Shown in pieces: positions 34,090 through 44,501 of a stretch of 64,000 bases of DNA. A program made the translations under genes and the position numbers. The notes under the pieces were generated by a model. That model did not search any database. It saw only the letters and a program-made list of their open reading frames with translations, and was not told where the DNA came from. Positions within the stretch are counted from its first letter, which is position 1. Each line of letters opens with the position of its first letter. Source of the stretch: an uncultured Alistipes sp. (GTDB lineage: Bacteria; Bacteroidota; Bacteroidia; Bacteroidales; Rikenellaceae); NCBI GenBank assembly GCA_944320985.1, contig CALUJN010000087.1, forward strand, positions 1-64,000, read 5' to 3'.

Positions 34090-36433
34090 ATCCACCACAC
34101 GACGCCGAATCACCCTGTTTGCAGGGATTTTGCTGCCCCTCTGCGGCCTGGCCGGCACACCCCGGCTGGGCACCGATCCGCTGCACCGCGTGATGAAAGC
34201 CCTGTCTCTCGAAGAGAAGGCTGCGCTGCTCGTGGGTGCCTCCATGGAGGATTACAGCGGAGAGGGTTCCGTTGCCGGACGGACTCTGCGCCACATCGCA
34301 GGATCGGCGGGAACGACCGTACCCCTGCCGCAATACGGGATTCCGCCCACCGTAATGGCCGACGGACCCGCCGGACTGCGGATCGATCCGCATCGTGCGA
34401 ACGACCCGGCGACCTACTATTGCACGGCCTTCCCCGTAGGAACCATGATCGCATCGACATGGAATACGGAGCTGATCGAGCAGGTCGGCGCGGCCATCGG
34501 AAACGAGGTACTGGCATACGGCTGCGACGTCATTCTCGGGCCGGGCATGAACATCCAGCGGCACCCGCTCTGCGGCCGCAACTTCGAATATTACTCCGAA
34601 GATCCGCTGTTGAGCGGTAAATGCGGCGCAGCCATGGTCCGCGGCATCCAGTCCCAGGGGGTGGGAACCTCCGTCAAGCATTTCGTCGCGAACAACCAGG
34701 AGGGACTCCGTCTACAGAATGACGCCCGGGTTTCACAACGCGCCCTGCGCGAAATCTATCTCCGGGGCTTCGAAATCGCCGTCCGCGAAGGAAAACCCTG
34801 GACGGTCATGTCCTCCTACAACCGCCTCAACGGCCCCTATACCCAGGAAAACCGGGAACTGCTGACCACGGTTCTCCGCGAGGAATGGGGTTACGACGGA
34901 ATCGTCGTCACGGACTGGATCGGAAAACGCAACACCGTAGCCCAGGTGCAGGCCGGGAACGACCTGATGATGCCCGGCGAGGCCGCCCAATCCCGCGAAA
35001 TCGTCCAGGCCGTGCAGGACGGGACGCTCGCGGAAGAGGAAGTCGACCGTTGCGTCCACCGGATCCTCGAATACGTCATGCGGACTCCCCGCTTCCGGGG
35101 ACACGTCCCCTCGAACCGTCCCGATTTCGAACGGAATGCCGCCATCGCCCGGCGTGCCGCAGCGGAGGGCATGGTCCTCCTGCGCAACGAAAACAATACC
35201 CTGCCCTTGCCGCAAGGAGGTCGAATCGCCCTGTTCGGAGTCAACGCATATGATTACATCGCCTGCGGCACCGGAGCCGGATACGTCTACTCCTCCTACA
35301 AGGTCGACCTGAACCAGGGGCTCGAAAACGGCGGATTCATCCTGGACTCCGTAGCCGATGATCTCTACCGCAAATACGTCTCCTTCGGTGAGGCTCTCTA
35401 CGCCGAACAGAACGAACGGCTCGTCCTCGGCAACAGGTTCTACACGCCGGAGAGCCCGCTGACGCCCGAATTCATTGCGGCACGTGCCGCGGCAAACGAC
35501 ATCGCCGTAGTCTCCTTCGGGCGTCTGGCCGGAGAGGGGAACGATCGTCCGACAGCGGATTTCTACCTCTCGGAGGCCGAACGCACGCTTCTGGAACGGG
35601 TCTGCGAGGCTTTCCATGCCGAGAACAAGCGCGTTGTCGTCGTGCTCAACATCGGCGGGGTTGTCGAAACCGCCTCGTGGCGGGAGCTCCCGGATGCGAT
35701 TCTCGTCAGCTGGCAGGGCGGGCAGGAGGCCGGGAATGCCACGGTCGACGTGCTGAGCGGGAAAGTCACCCCTTCGGGACGTCTGCCCATGACCTTCCCG
35801 ATGGATTACACGGACCACCCTTCCACGCGGAATTTTCCGCTGAACTACCGCTCCCATCGCGGAGACTGGGCGGACGATGCCCCGGAGCGCAAAATCCGCA
35901 ACCTCGGATACACCCTCTACGAGGAGGACATTTGGGTCGGATACCGCCACTTCAGCACTCGGGCTCCGGAACGGGTCGCCTATCCGTTCGGATACGGGTT
36001 GAGTTACACGACCTTCTCGTGGGATGACGCCGCCATACGACACAACGGAAAGAGGTGTCAGGTTACGCTGCGCGTCACCAATACGGGCACACGACCCGGC
36101 AAGGAGGTCGTAGAGCTCTACACGGCAGCCCCCGAAGGCGGAGTGGTCAAACCCGTACGGGAGCTGAGAGCCTTTGCCAAGAGTCGCGAACTGCAGCCCG
36201 GAGAGTCGCAAACCGTCACGCTGGAGTTTGCAATCGATGATCTGGCATCCTTCGACGAGGAGGCCTCGGCGTTCGTCACGCAGGCCGGGGAGCACACCGT
36301 GGAACTGGCCCGATCGGCGGATGACATTCTGCTGCGGCTGCCCCTTACGGTCCGAGCCAAAACGAGACCCGTACACCGGGTGCTCCAGCCTCGGGAGCCG
36401 ATCGTCGGAAGCGATCAAACGTCCAGGCAGTAA
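34070..36433 (+). CDS. GH3 glycoside hydrolase
   Basis: A 787-aa exported enzyme of the beta-glucosidase/beta-xylosidase/N-acetylglucosaminidase family. The hydrophobic N-terminal segment (ITLFAGILLPLCGLAG) follows a basic stretch. The TIM-barrel domain shows MADGPAGLR, KHFVANNQE and the nucleophile D282 in VVTDWIG. The alpha/beta sandwich domain shows SWQGGQEAGNATVDVLSGK and a C-terminal fibronectin-like domain ends it (VTNTGTRPGKEVVELY). It overlaps the GH20 gene by 20 nt. The exact sugar preference cannot be read. Confidence 0.93.
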   Translation: MLRSNRKSTTRRRITLFAGILLPLCGLAGTPRLGTDPLHRVMKALSLEEKAALLVGASMEDYSGEGSVAGRTLRHIAGSAGTTVPLPQYGIPPTVMADGPAGLRIDPHRANDPATYYCTAFPVGTMIASTWNTELIEQVGAAIGNEVLAYGCDVILGPGMNIQRHPLCGRNFEYYSEDPLLSGKCGAAMVRGIQSQGVGTSVKHFVANNQEGLRLQNDARVSQRALREIYLRGFEIAVREGKPWTVMSSYNRLNGPYTQENRELLTTVLREEWGYDGIVVTDWIGKRNTVAQVQAGNDLMMPGEAAQSREIVQAVQDGTLAEEEVDRCVHRILEYVMRTPRFRGHVPSNRPDFERNAAIARRAAAEGMVLLRNENNTLPLPQGGRIALFGVNAYDYIACGTGAGYVYSSYKVDLNQGLENGGFILDSVADDLYRKYVSFGEALYAEQNERLVLGNRFYTPESPLTPEFIAARAAANDIAVVSFGRLAGEGNDRPTADFYLSEAERTLLERVCEAFHAENKRVVVVLNIGGVVETASWRELPDAILVSWQGGQEAGNATVDVLSGKVTPSGRLPMTFPMDYTDHPSTRNFPLNYRSHRGDWADDAPERKIRNLGYTLYEEDIWVGYRHFSTRAPERVAYPFGYGLSYTTFSWDDAAIRHNGKRCQVTLRVTNTGTRPGKEVVELYTAAPEGGVVKPVRELRAFAKSRELQPGESQTVTLEFAIDDLASFDEEASAFVTQAGEHTVELARSADDILLRLPLTVRAKTRPVHRVLQPREPIVGSDQTSRQ

Positions 36434-36477
36434 TTCCCAGAATCGATTCCCTTCGCAGAGGGCAAAAATCAAAACTT

Positions 36478-38190
36478 ATGAACAGAAAAACTTGGTTCCT
36501 CACGTTGTTGCTGGTGCTCTCCGGAGCGCTGTACAACTGCTCCGAGGCCGAAAACAGCACGGAGGAGACATCCGGGATTTCCGGAGGCAACGATAACAAC
36601 GGAGAGGAGAGCGAAGATAACGACGGTGACGGGGATACAGGAGCGATCGAAGAAGCGATCGTACCCTGGGACACCGAGATTCCCTATGCAGCCTGGGGGA
36701 AACCCGATACGCTGGCCTGCTATCCGATCGGTCCCGGAGTCGATTACATCGCCATCAACTACGAGAAGGCCCCGCTTCGAGTCTTCGTCACGCGGGTCGA
36801 TCTGACCAATCCGGAGAACGACATCGAACATTTTCAACTCGACATCCCCTCCACGGGATATGCGGTCTCGAAACAGTGCGAACTCAACTGGGATCTCTAC
36901 GGGAAACGGGTCGTCTCCGCCGCCAACCACGATTTCTTCTACGGTTCGGCCGGAGGCTATGTCCCCATGGGCAGCAACGTGCGGAACGGACAGGTGACTC
37001 ACGCCAATTACCTCAACACGTCGAAAGGCAACATTCAGGTCCTGGCCTTCGACCAGGAGAAGCAACCGAAGGTGTTCCATGCCACGCTGAAAATGCGGGT
37101 GTTCTTCGAAAACGGCAAAAGCCTGCCTCTGGATCGCACCAATCTGAGATGGTATACGGGAAACACGATCCCCGCGGATGAACTCGACAAGATCGAGGCC
37201 GTCTTCTTCAATGCCCATTACGATTATCCCGCATACGAGAATACGACCAACCTCGACGGTACGTTCGTGGAGGTGAGGCCGCTCGAGGAGTTCACGACGA
37301 ACAACGCCGACGGCACCCGGTGTGAGATCCTGCGCATCGCCGATGAAAAGATCCCCATGACGGGCATCTCCACGGAGGGGAGCTTGCAGGAGCGCAAAAA
37401 CTACATGCTGGTATTCCGGGGTTCGAAACAGACGGATTTCAAATCCTACGGCATACAGGTCGGGGAGGAGGTTCGGATCCGCAACTACTACGACTTCTCC
37501 GATGCGGACTGCTGGGGCGAGGCCCCGGAGAACGTCCGACAGGCATTCGAGGCATATCCTGCAATCCTCAGGGACGGGCAATATTACAGCGAGTCCAACT
37601 GGTGTGTGGACCACCTGACGCAGCAACAGCCCCGTACGGCCGCCGGGATCTCGAAAGACGAAAAGACGTTCTACCTGGTAGCCGTCGACGGACGCTCGCA
37701 GAGCAGCCGCGGCGTGAACACCGAAGAACTGGCCGGATTCTTCCGATCGTTCGGGTGCGATTTTGCCGTGAACTTCGACGGCGGAGGATCCACGGAGATG
37801 GTGATCCGGGAAGGCCTCGACAAGGATGACTTCAGGATCGTCAACACCCCTTCGGACGGAAAGGAGCGCAGCGTAATGAACACCATACAGGTCATCTCGA
37901 AGGTCGAGGCCGACACCCGAATCGCCGGCTACACCTTTCTCAGACCGTCGCTGGAGGTTCCGGAGAATACAAAGACCGCCCTTCCGGAGATTCTTGCCGT
38001 GAACCGCCACGGCGAAATATTGAATCGCAACGTTCCGAAGAGCGATTTTACCTGGCGATGCGTACCGGAAGGCTTCGCCTCGATCCAACAGGGAGAGATC
38101 ACGACCTCCGGAATCGCGGAGTACGGATACCTGTATGCTGAAAAAGCGGGATATGCATCCTTCCGGCTCAAAATAAAATCGATCCGCTGA
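36478..38190 (+). CDS. Phosphodiester glycosidase (NAGPA/DUF2233 family) lipoprotein
   Basis: A 570-aa protein with a probable lipoprotein signal (LYNCSEAE) and an acidic Asn/Asp/Glu-rich linker (about residues 24-60). The body matches the NAGPA fold: [50 protein letters not shown], and the signature [12 protein letters not shown] with D434. In animals this family uncovers mannose-6-phosphate by cutting GlcNAc-1-phosphodiester bonds. Here it could cut a sugar-1-phosphodiester in the PUL substrate. A C-terminal beta domain (about 480-570) follows. Two degenerate-looking relatives lie earlier in the PUL. Confidence 0.85.
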   Translation: MNRKTWFLTLLLVLSGALYNCSEAENSTEETSGISGGNDNNGEESEDNDGDGDTGAIEEAIVPWDTEIPYAAWGKPDTLACYPIGPGVDYIAINYEKAPLRVFVTRVDLTNPENDIEHFQLDIPSTGYAVSKQCELNWDLYGKRVVSAANHDFFYGSAGGYVPMGSNVRNGQVTHANYLNTSKGNIQVLAFDQEKQPKVFHATLKMRVFFENGKSLPLDRTNLRWYTGNTIPADELDKIEAVFFNAHYDYPAYENTTNLDGTFVEVRPLEEFTTNNADGTRCEILRIADEKIPMTGISTEGSLQERKNYMLVFRGSKQTDFKSYGIQVGEEVRIRNYYDFSDADCWGEAPENVRQAFEAYPAILRDGQYYSESNWCVDHLTQQQPRTAAGISKDEKTFYLVAVDGRSQSSRGVNTEELAGFFRSFGCDFAVNFDGGGSTEMVIREGLDKDDFRIVNTPSDGKERSVMNTIQVISKVEADTRIAGYTFLRPSLEVPENTKTALPEILAVNRHGEILNRNVPKSDFTWRCVPEGFASIQQGEITTSGIAEYGYLYAEKAGYASFRLKIKSIR

Positions 38191-38263
38191 CGTTTTAATA
38201 AGAAGGGGCGCAAGCAACCTTCCTGACCCTGCGGACAATCATCCACGTCAAACCGTTGAAAAC

Positions 38264-40588
38264 ATGAAGAAACTACTTTACCTGCTGACCTGCACGCTGG
38301 GCTGGAGCGCCTGCTCCAGCGTACAGATCACCCCGGCCATTCCATCCGATCCGAAGATCGAGGCCCGGGTCGAGAAGATCCTCAAGGAGCTGACCCTCGA
38401 AGAGAAAATCGGCCAGATGTGCCAACTCACGGTCGGAATGGTCACGGACAGCAGCGACCCCGAGAACCCCTTCATCAGCGACGCCCTGCTCGACACGGTG
38501 ATCGGACACTACAAGGTGGGCTCGATCCTCAACATTCCCTTCGGTGTCGGGCAACCTCCCGAGGTGTGGCTGGAGGTGATCAACAAGATCCAGCAACGCT
38601 CGCTCGACGAACTGGGAATCCCCTGCATCTACGGCGCCGACCAGATCCACGGAGCCTCCTATACGGTCGGAGCGACCTTTTTCCCGCAGAACATCAACAT
38701 GGCCGCAGCTTTGAATGACGAGCTGATGTACCGTGCTTCGGAGATCTCCGCCTACGAGACCCGGGCATGCGGCATCACTTGGAACTTCGCACCGGTCATG
38801 GACCTGGGGCGCGATCCCCGTTGGTCGCGCATGTGGGAGAGCTACGGCGAGGACGTATACATAAACTCCCGCCTCGCTGCCGCATCCGTACGGGGATTCC
38901 AGGGTGAGGACCCCAACCACATCGGATCACAACGGGTGGCAGCCTGCATCAAACACTTCATGGCTTACGGCGTGCCGGTCTCGGGAAAGGACAGAACCCC
39001 TTCGTCCGTGACCCGGAATGCCCTGCGCGAGAAGTATTTTCTGCCCTTCCTGGAATGCATCCGCGCCGGAGCTCTCTCGCTGATGGTCAACTCCTCCAAC
39101 AACGACGGCATGCCGTTCCACGCCGACCGTGAGCTGCTCACGGAATGGGTCAAGGAACAACTCGCCTGGGACGGCGTCATCGTCACGGACTGGAACGACA
39201 TCTACAACCTCTACGAACGGGATCGCATCGCATCCAGCCGCAAGGATGCCGTGCGCATCGCCATCAATGCCGGCATCGACATGGCAATGGTCCCCTCCGA
39301 CTGGAAATTCTGCGACTATCTGCGCGAACTGGTCGAAGAGGGTGCGGTCAGCATGGACCGCATCGACGATGCCGTACGCCGCGTCCTGCGCATGAAGATG
39401 CGTCTGGGGCTTTTCGAGCATCCGTTCCCGGAGGTTGCCGAGTTCGACCGGTTCGCCTGCCAGGAGTTTGCCGACGTTGCCCTGCAGGCCGCAGAAGAGT
39501 CGCAGGTGCTCCTCAAAAACGAGGACGGGCTGCTGCCCCTCGACCCCTCGGCACGCATCCTGCTCACAGGTCCCAATGCCAACGCCATGCGGTGCCTCAA
39601 CGGAGGATGGTCCTACTCCTGGCAGGGCGAGCGCTGCGACGAATTCGCCGGAGCCTATCATACGATCTACGAAGCACTGAAAAACAAGTTCCGGCACGTC
39701 ACCTGGATCCCCGGTGTGGAGTATGGATCCCCGGACGAAGAGTGGCAGACCGAACGTGTGACGGGGATCGACAAGGCGGTGGCTGCCGCCCGCAATGCCG
39801 ATGTCATCATTGCCTGCATCGGTGAAAACTCCTATTGCGAGACCCCCGGGAACATGAACGATCTGAATCTGTCCCGGAACCAGCAGGAACTGGTACGGGC
39901 CTTGGCCGCAACCGGGAAGCCGCTGGTGCTGGTGCTCAACGAGGGACGTCCGCGTCTGATCCGCGAGATCGAACCGCTGGCCCGCGCCGTGGTCGACATT
40001 CTCCTGCCTGGTAATTACGGCGGCGACGCCCTGGCCAATCTGCTGGTCGGAGAGGCAAACTTCAGCGGACGACTGCCGTTCACCTATCCCCGCTGGCCCG
40101 ACGCACTGGCCACCTACGATTACAAGCCCTGTCAGCAGATGGGGCCGATGGCCGGAGAGTACAACTACGACGCCGTGATGGATGTGCAATGGCCGTTCGG
40201 ACACGGTCTGAGCTACACAACCTTCTCCTATGCCAACCTGCGGGCGGAACGCACGGAGTTCCAGGACGGGGACACGCTCACCTTCTCGGTCGATGTGACC
40301 AATACGGGCAACCGCGCCGGGAAAGAGTCCGTGCTGCTGTGGTCGAGCGACCTGGTGGCAAGTCTCACCCCCGATGTCATCCGGCTGCGCAACTTCGAGA
40401 AGATCCTCCTCGAACCGGGACAGACCCGCACGGTAACACTCTCGATTCCGGCCTCGGATCTTGCGTTCGTGGGCTTCGACGGCCGTTGGCGGCTCGAAGA
40501 GGGCGACTTCCGGATCCGCATGGGCACGGAGACTCTCTCGATCCGGTGCACGGAAACACACGTCTACGACACACCCAATATCCGATAA
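38264..40588 (+). CDS. GH3 glycoside hydrolase, BglX-like
   Basis: A 774-aa lipoprotein (lipobox WSACSSV) of typical BglX size. Conserved segments: [46 protein letters not shown] and the nucleophile D309 in [11 protein letters not shown]. The C-terminal sandwich and fibronectin-like domains follow ([24 protein letters not shown]). Likely action is release of a terminal beta-linked glucose or related sugar. It is only distantly similar to the other GH3 in the PUL, so the two probably act on different linkages. Confidence 0.94.
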   Translation: MKKLLYLLTCTLGWSACSSVQITPAIPSDPKIEARVEKILKELTLEEKIGQMCQLTVGMVTDSSDPENPFISDALLDTVIGHYKVGSILNIPFGVGQPPEVWLEVINKIQQRSLDELGIPCIYGADQIHGASYTVGATFFPQNINMAAALNDELMYRASEISAYETRACGITWNFAPVMDLGRDPRWSRMWESYGEDVYINSRLAAASVRGFQGEDPNHIGSQRVAACIKHFMAYGVPVSGKDRTPSSVTRNALREKYFLPFLECIRAGALSLMVNSSNNDGMPFHADRELLTEWVKEQLAWDGVIVTDWNDIYNLYERDRIASSRKDAVRIAINAGIDMAMVPSDWKFCDYLRELVEEGAVSMDRIDDAVRRVLRMKMRLGLFEHPFPEVAEFDRFACQEFADVALQAAEESQVLLKNEDGLLPLDPSARILLTGPNANAMRCLNGGWSYSWQGERCDEFAGAYHTIYEALKNKFRHVTWIPGVEYGSPDEEWQTERVTGIDKAVAAARNADVIIACIGENSYCETPGNMNDLNLSRNQQELVRALAATGKPLVLVLNEGRPRLIREIEPLARAVVDILLPGNYGGDALANLLVGEANFSGRLPFTYPRWPDALATYDYKPCQQMGPMAGEYNYDAVMDVQWPFGHGLSYTTFSYANLRAERTEFQDGDTLTFSVDVTNTGNRAGKESVLLWSSDLVASLTPDVIRLRNFEKILLEPGQTRTVTLSIPASDLAFVGFDGRWRLEEGDFRIRMGTETLSIRCTETHVYDTPNIR

Positions 40589-40600
40589 AAAAATCAGTCC

Positions 40601-42187
40601 ATGAAGAAACTGCTTTTATCCGGCGTCGCCCTGGTCGCGGCGCTGACGGTTCTCGGATCCGAGAATTCCCCGGCCATTGTGCCCGTTCCGCAGCAGGTCG
40701 TCTGCCATCCGGAACGTTCGATCGATCTCTCAGCCGCCACCCGCATCTCGGTTCCGGATGCGGACAAGGAGCTGGAAGAGGTGGCGGAACGTGCCGCGCA
40801 GACCTTTGCCCGGGAATACGGGCTTGCATGGAAAGTCGACAGAAAGGGCTCCGACGGAATCCAGCTCAAGCTCGATCCAACGCTTGACAAGGAGGCCTAT
40901 CGTCTCGAAATCGATCCGACAGGAGTTCGCGTGCAGGGCGGATCTGCGGCCGGCGTTTTCTACGGCATGCAAACCCTGCGGCAGCTCATCGGCCAGTACG
41001 GCACTTCGCTCCCGGAGATTCGGATCGAGGATGCTCCAGCGTTCGGGTACCGCGGGGCAATGCTCGACTGCGGACGCCATTTCTTCCCGGTGGAGGAGGT
41101 CAAGGCCTTCCTCGACATCCTGGCGCTACACAAAATCAACCGCTTCCACTGGCATCTGACCGAGGATCAGGGATGGCGTATCGAGATCAAACGTTATCCC
41201 GAGCTGACAAAGATCGGCTCGCGACGTGCCGAAACGGTTCTCGGGCGCAATACGGAGATCTATGACGGTGTACCCTACGAGGGATACTACACCCAGCAGG
41301 AGATCCGGGAAGTGGTGGCCTATGCCGCCGAACGCTTCATCGAGGTGATTCCCGAGATCGAGATGCCGGGGCACGCTTCGGCGGCACTCGCAACCTACCC
41401 GTGGCTGGGATGCACCGGAGACGGATACAAGGTACAGACCCGCTGGGGCGTCTTCCCCGAGGTCTTCTGCGCCGGGAAAGAGTCGACCTTCGAGTTTCTG
41501 GAGAACGTCCTCGCGGAGGTCATCGAACTCTTCCCCTCGAAGTATATCCATGTCGGAGGCGACGAGTGTCCGAAGGCAAGCTGGGAAGTATGCCCGGCCT
41601 GCCAGCAACGGATCCACGACGAACAGTTGAAAGATGAACACGAACTGCAGAGTTATTTCATCCTGCGGATGGAAAAATGGCTCAACGAACACGGCCGCAA
41701 CCTGATCGGATGGGACGAGATTCTCGAGGGCGGAATCTCGCAGAGTGCCACGATCATGTCCTGGCGCGGCTCTGCGGGCGGCATTGCGGCGGCCCGGGCC
41801 GGAAACAAGGTCATCATGACTCCCAACACACACTGCTACCTCGACTACTACCAGACAAAGGATCCCCAGCGTCTCGAGCCCTGGGGCATCGGCGGATACA
41901 TCCCGGTGAGCAAATCCTACGCACTGGACCCCTACGACCAGCTGACCGAAGCGCAGCGCCCCTACATCCTCGGTGTACAGGGGAATACCTGGACCGAATA
42001 CATCGGCTCCTTCGCACACGTACAGCACATGGCGCTGCCGCGGCTGGCGGCCCTCGCCGAAGTGGGTTGGTCCTACGGTCGGCAGGATCTTGCCGACTTC
42101 CGGCGGCGCATGGAGGTTCTGCGCGGTCTTTACGACCGCCAGGGATGGTATTATGCACCCTATTTCTTCGACGGAACCGATGAATAG
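40601..42187 (+). CDS. GH20 beta-N-acetylhexosaminidase
   Basis: A 528-aa periplasmic enzyme (signal peptide MKKLLLSGVALVAALTVLGS) with the GH20b domain (IVPVPQQVVCHPERS), barrel segments GAMLDCGRHFFP, FHWHLTEDQGWR and the catalytic pair D321-E322 in YIHVGGDEC. Unlike the GH20 at 32251-34089 it has no C-terminal beta module and no clear lipobox. It lies 12 nt after the GH3 and overlaps the GH36 gene by 8 nt. Confidence 0.95.
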   Translation: MKKLLLSGVALVAALTVLGSENSPAIVPVPQQVVCHPERSIDLSAATRISVPDADKELEEVAERAAQTFAREYGLAWKVDRKGSDGIQLKLDPTLDKEAYRLEIDPTGVRVQGGSAAGVFYGMQTLRQLIGQYGTSLPEIRIEDAPAFGYRGAMLDCGRHFFPVEEVKAFLDILALHKINRFHWHLTEDQGWRIEIKRYPELTKIGSRRAETVLGRNTEIYDGVPYEGYYTQQEIREVVAYAAERFIEVIPEIEMPGHASAALATYPWLGCTGDGYKVQTRWGVFPEVFCAGKESTFEFLENVLAEVIELFPSKYIHVGGDECPKASWEVCPACQQRIHDEQLKDEHELQSYFILRMEKWLNEHGRNLIGWDEILEGGISQSATIMSWRGSAGGIAAARAGNKVIMTPNTHCYLDYYQTKDPQRLEPWGIGGYIPVSKSYALDPYDQLTEAQRPYILGVQGNTWTEYIGSFAHVQHMALPRLAALAEVGWSYGRQDLADFRRRMEVLRGLYDRQGWYYAPYFFDGTDE

Positions 42188-44357
42188 CAGCCTCTTCCTC
42201 ACGCTTCTCCGCCGAGGGGCGATGCTGTCGGCAGCGGTGCTGTGCCTCGGCGTGTGCCCGGCGGCGGAGAGCCCCATTCGTATCCACACCGACCTGACGG
42301 ATCTCCTCCTCAAGGTCGACGAACAAGGGAGACTCTGTCAAAGCTATTTCGGTCCGGCGCTGCAGAATGAACAGGAGCTGGCGATGCTCCCTCCGGGCAA
42401 CGAGGCCTTCGCAACTCACGGCCCGGGGAATCAGTTCGCACCCGCCCTGCAAATGACCCACCCCGATGGGAACACCTCCCTGCAACTCGTCTACGAGAAG
42501 CACCAAACCTGCAGGCTCGACGAGGGGATCACCCAAACCACCGTCTCGTTGCGTGACAGGGCCTATCCGGTCGAAGTGAAGCTGATCCTTACGGCCTTCG
42601 AGCGCGAAAACGTGATCAAAAGCCGGACAGAGATCCTGCACGACGAACGGGGAAGTGTCACGCTGCACGCATACGCCTCGTCGATGCTCCGTCTGCAGGC
42701 CGGGAGCTACCATCTCACCGAATTCTCCGGAGACTGGGCCCGAGAGGCCAACCTCACCGAGACCCGGTTGACCTTTGGCAAGAAGCTCCTCGACTCCCCG
42801 CTCGGGACACGTGCCAACATGTTCTGTTCGCCGATGTTTGCCGTGGCGCTCGATACTCCGGCCTCCGAAACCAACGGGACGGTGCTCCTCGGAACGCTGG
42901 CCTGGAGCGGCAACTTCCGCTTCACCTTCGAGGTGGACCAGAACAACGAATTGCGAATCCTCGCCGGAATCAACCCCTTTGCATCCGAATATCCCCTGTC
43001 GCCGAAAAAAGTGTTCCGGACCCCTGAATTCATCTTCACGCTCAGCACCCGGGGGATCGGAGAGGCGAGCCGGAGTCTGCACGACTGGGCCCGCCGCCAC
43101 CAGCTCAAGGAGGGTGAGCAGGGCCGGATGACCCTGCTCAACAACTGGGAGGCGACCTTCTTCGATTTCGACGAAGAGAGGCTCTGCGCCATCATGGACG
43201 ACGCCCGGGAGATCGGTGTGGAGATGTTCCTGCTCGACGACGGATGGTTCGGGAACAAGCACCCCCGGCACGACGACACGCAGGGCCTCGGAGACTGGGT
43301 CGAGAACCGCGAGAAACTCCCCGGCGGAATCCCCGCACTCACCCGGGCCGCAAAAAAACGGGGGATACGTTTCGGATTGTGGATAGAGCCCGAAATGGTG
43401 AATCCCCGCAGCCTCCTCTACGAAAAACATCCGGACTGGATACTCCGATATCCCAACCGCGAAGCGTGTTATTTCCGGAATCAGCTCGTTCTGGACCTCA
43501 CAAATCCCGAGGTGCAGGAGTTCGTATTCGGCACCGTGGATCGGCTTATGTCGGAGAATCCCGACATCGCCTACTTCAAGTGGGACTGCAACAGCCCGAT
43601 CATGAACGCCCATTCCGCCTACCTGGGATCCGAACAGTCCCGGCTCTGGGTCGATTATGTCAAAGGGCTCTACGCGGTACTGGAACGCATCCGCGAGAAA
43701 TATCCCGATCTTCCGATGATGCTCTGCTCGGGCGGCGGCGGAAGAACCGACTACGGAGCCCTCAGCTACTTCACGGAGTTCTGGCCCAGCGACAACACGG
43801 ATCCCCTGGAGCGGATCTTCATCCAGTGGGGATACTCCTGCTTCTTTCCCCTGAAAAGTCTGTGTGCACACGTGACAAACTGGAACCGGTCGACATCGAT
43901 CAAGTTCCGGACCGACGTGGCCATGATGGGCAAGCTGGGATTCGACCTCGTCGTCAAGAAGCTGTCGCCCGACGAGATCCGATTCGTACAGCAGGCGCTG
44001 AAAGATTACAAACGCCTTCGTCCTACGATTCTCGACGGCGATCTCTACCGGCTTGTTTCACCCTACAGCGGGCAGCATGCGGCCCTCCAGACCGTAGCGA
44101 AAGATCGGTCCCAGGCTGTTCTGTTTGCCTATGACCTCAACCCGCGCTATGGAGAGCCGCTGCAACCCGTACGCCCGGAAGACCTCGACCCGGACCGTCG
44201 CTACCGCATTCGCGAGATCAACCTCATGCCGGGCGAAAGTTCCCGACTCGCACTCAACGATCGCGTACTGAGCGGCGATTACCTGATGAAAGTCGGACTG
44301 GAGATCTTCTCCACGGAACGGGCCCGCAGCACCGTTGTTGAACTGACGGCCGAATAG
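42180..44357 (+). CDS. GH36 alpha-galactosidase/alpha-N-acetylgalactosaminidase
   Basis: A 725-aa exported enzyme (signal MNSSLFLTLLRRGAMLSAAV). The GH36 barrel shows FLLDDGWFG, FGLWIEPEMVNP, the nucleophile D469 in YFKWDCN and the acid/base D538 in FWPSDNTDP. The start at 42180 sits inside the end of the GH20 gene (ATGAATAG overlap), which suggests coupled translation. Removing alpha-linked Gal or GalNAc caps would give the GH20 enzymes access to the core. It is the last gene of the PUL before the terminator at 44420. Confidence 0.94.
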   Translation: MNSSLFLTLLRRGAMLSAAVLCLGVCPAAESPIRIHTDLTDLLLKVDEQGRLCQSYFGPALQNEQELAMLPPGNEAFATHGPGNQFAPALQMTHPDGNTSLQLVYEKHQTCRLDEGITQTTVSLRDRAYPVEVKLILTAFERENVIKSRTEILHDERGSVTLHAYASSMLRLQAGSYHLTEFSGDWAREANLTETRLTFGKKLLDSPLGTRANMFCSPMFAVALDTPASETNGTVLLGTLAWSGNFRFTFEVDQNNELRILAGINPFASEYPLSPKKVFRTPEFIFTLSTRGIGEASRSLHDWARRHQLKEGEQGRMTLLNNWEATFFDFDEERLCAIMDDAREIGVEMFLLDDGWFGNKHPRHDDTQGLGDWVENREKLPGGIPALTRAAKKRGIRFGLWIEPEMVNPRSLLYEKHPDWILRYPNREACYFRNQLVLDLTNPEVQEFVFGTVDRLMSENPDIAYFKWDCNSPIMNAHSAYLGSEQSRLWVDYVKGLYAVLERIREKYPDLPMMLCSGGGGRTDYGALSYFTEFWPSDNTDPLERIFIQWGYSCFFPLKSLCAHVTNWNRSTSIKFRTDVAMMGKLGFDLVVKKLSPDEIRFVQQALKDYKRLRPTILDGDLYRLVSPYSGQHAALQTVAKDRSQAVLFAYDLNPRYGEPLQPVRPEDLDPDRRYRIREINLMPGESSRLALNDRVLSGDYLMKVGLEIFSTERARSTVVELTAE

Positions 44358-44419
44358 CTTCCGATACGGGAGAAAGAGATCAATCGTTCTCCGATGAAGG
44401 CCCGCTCCTGCCGCACAAC

Positions 44420-44458
44420 AAAAGCGTCCCCGAATCTTTCGGATTCGGGGACGCTTTT
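44420..44458. terminator. Bidirectional terminator at the end of the PUL
   Basis: A perfect 17-bp stem (44420-44436 with 44442-44458) with a 5-nt loop, A-rich on the left and TTTTC on the right. It separates the PUL from the convergent minus-strand operon. Confidence 0.95.
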
Positions 44459-44501
44459 CATATCAGTCGTACGATACCGGCGAGGCATTGTACGGCAAAG
44501 C

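Noticed and set aside
41814..43871. A 685-codon antisense frame over the GH20/GH36 junction
   Set aside because: Composition typical of a shadow frame; catalytic motifs of GH20 and GH36 on the plus strand are intact.
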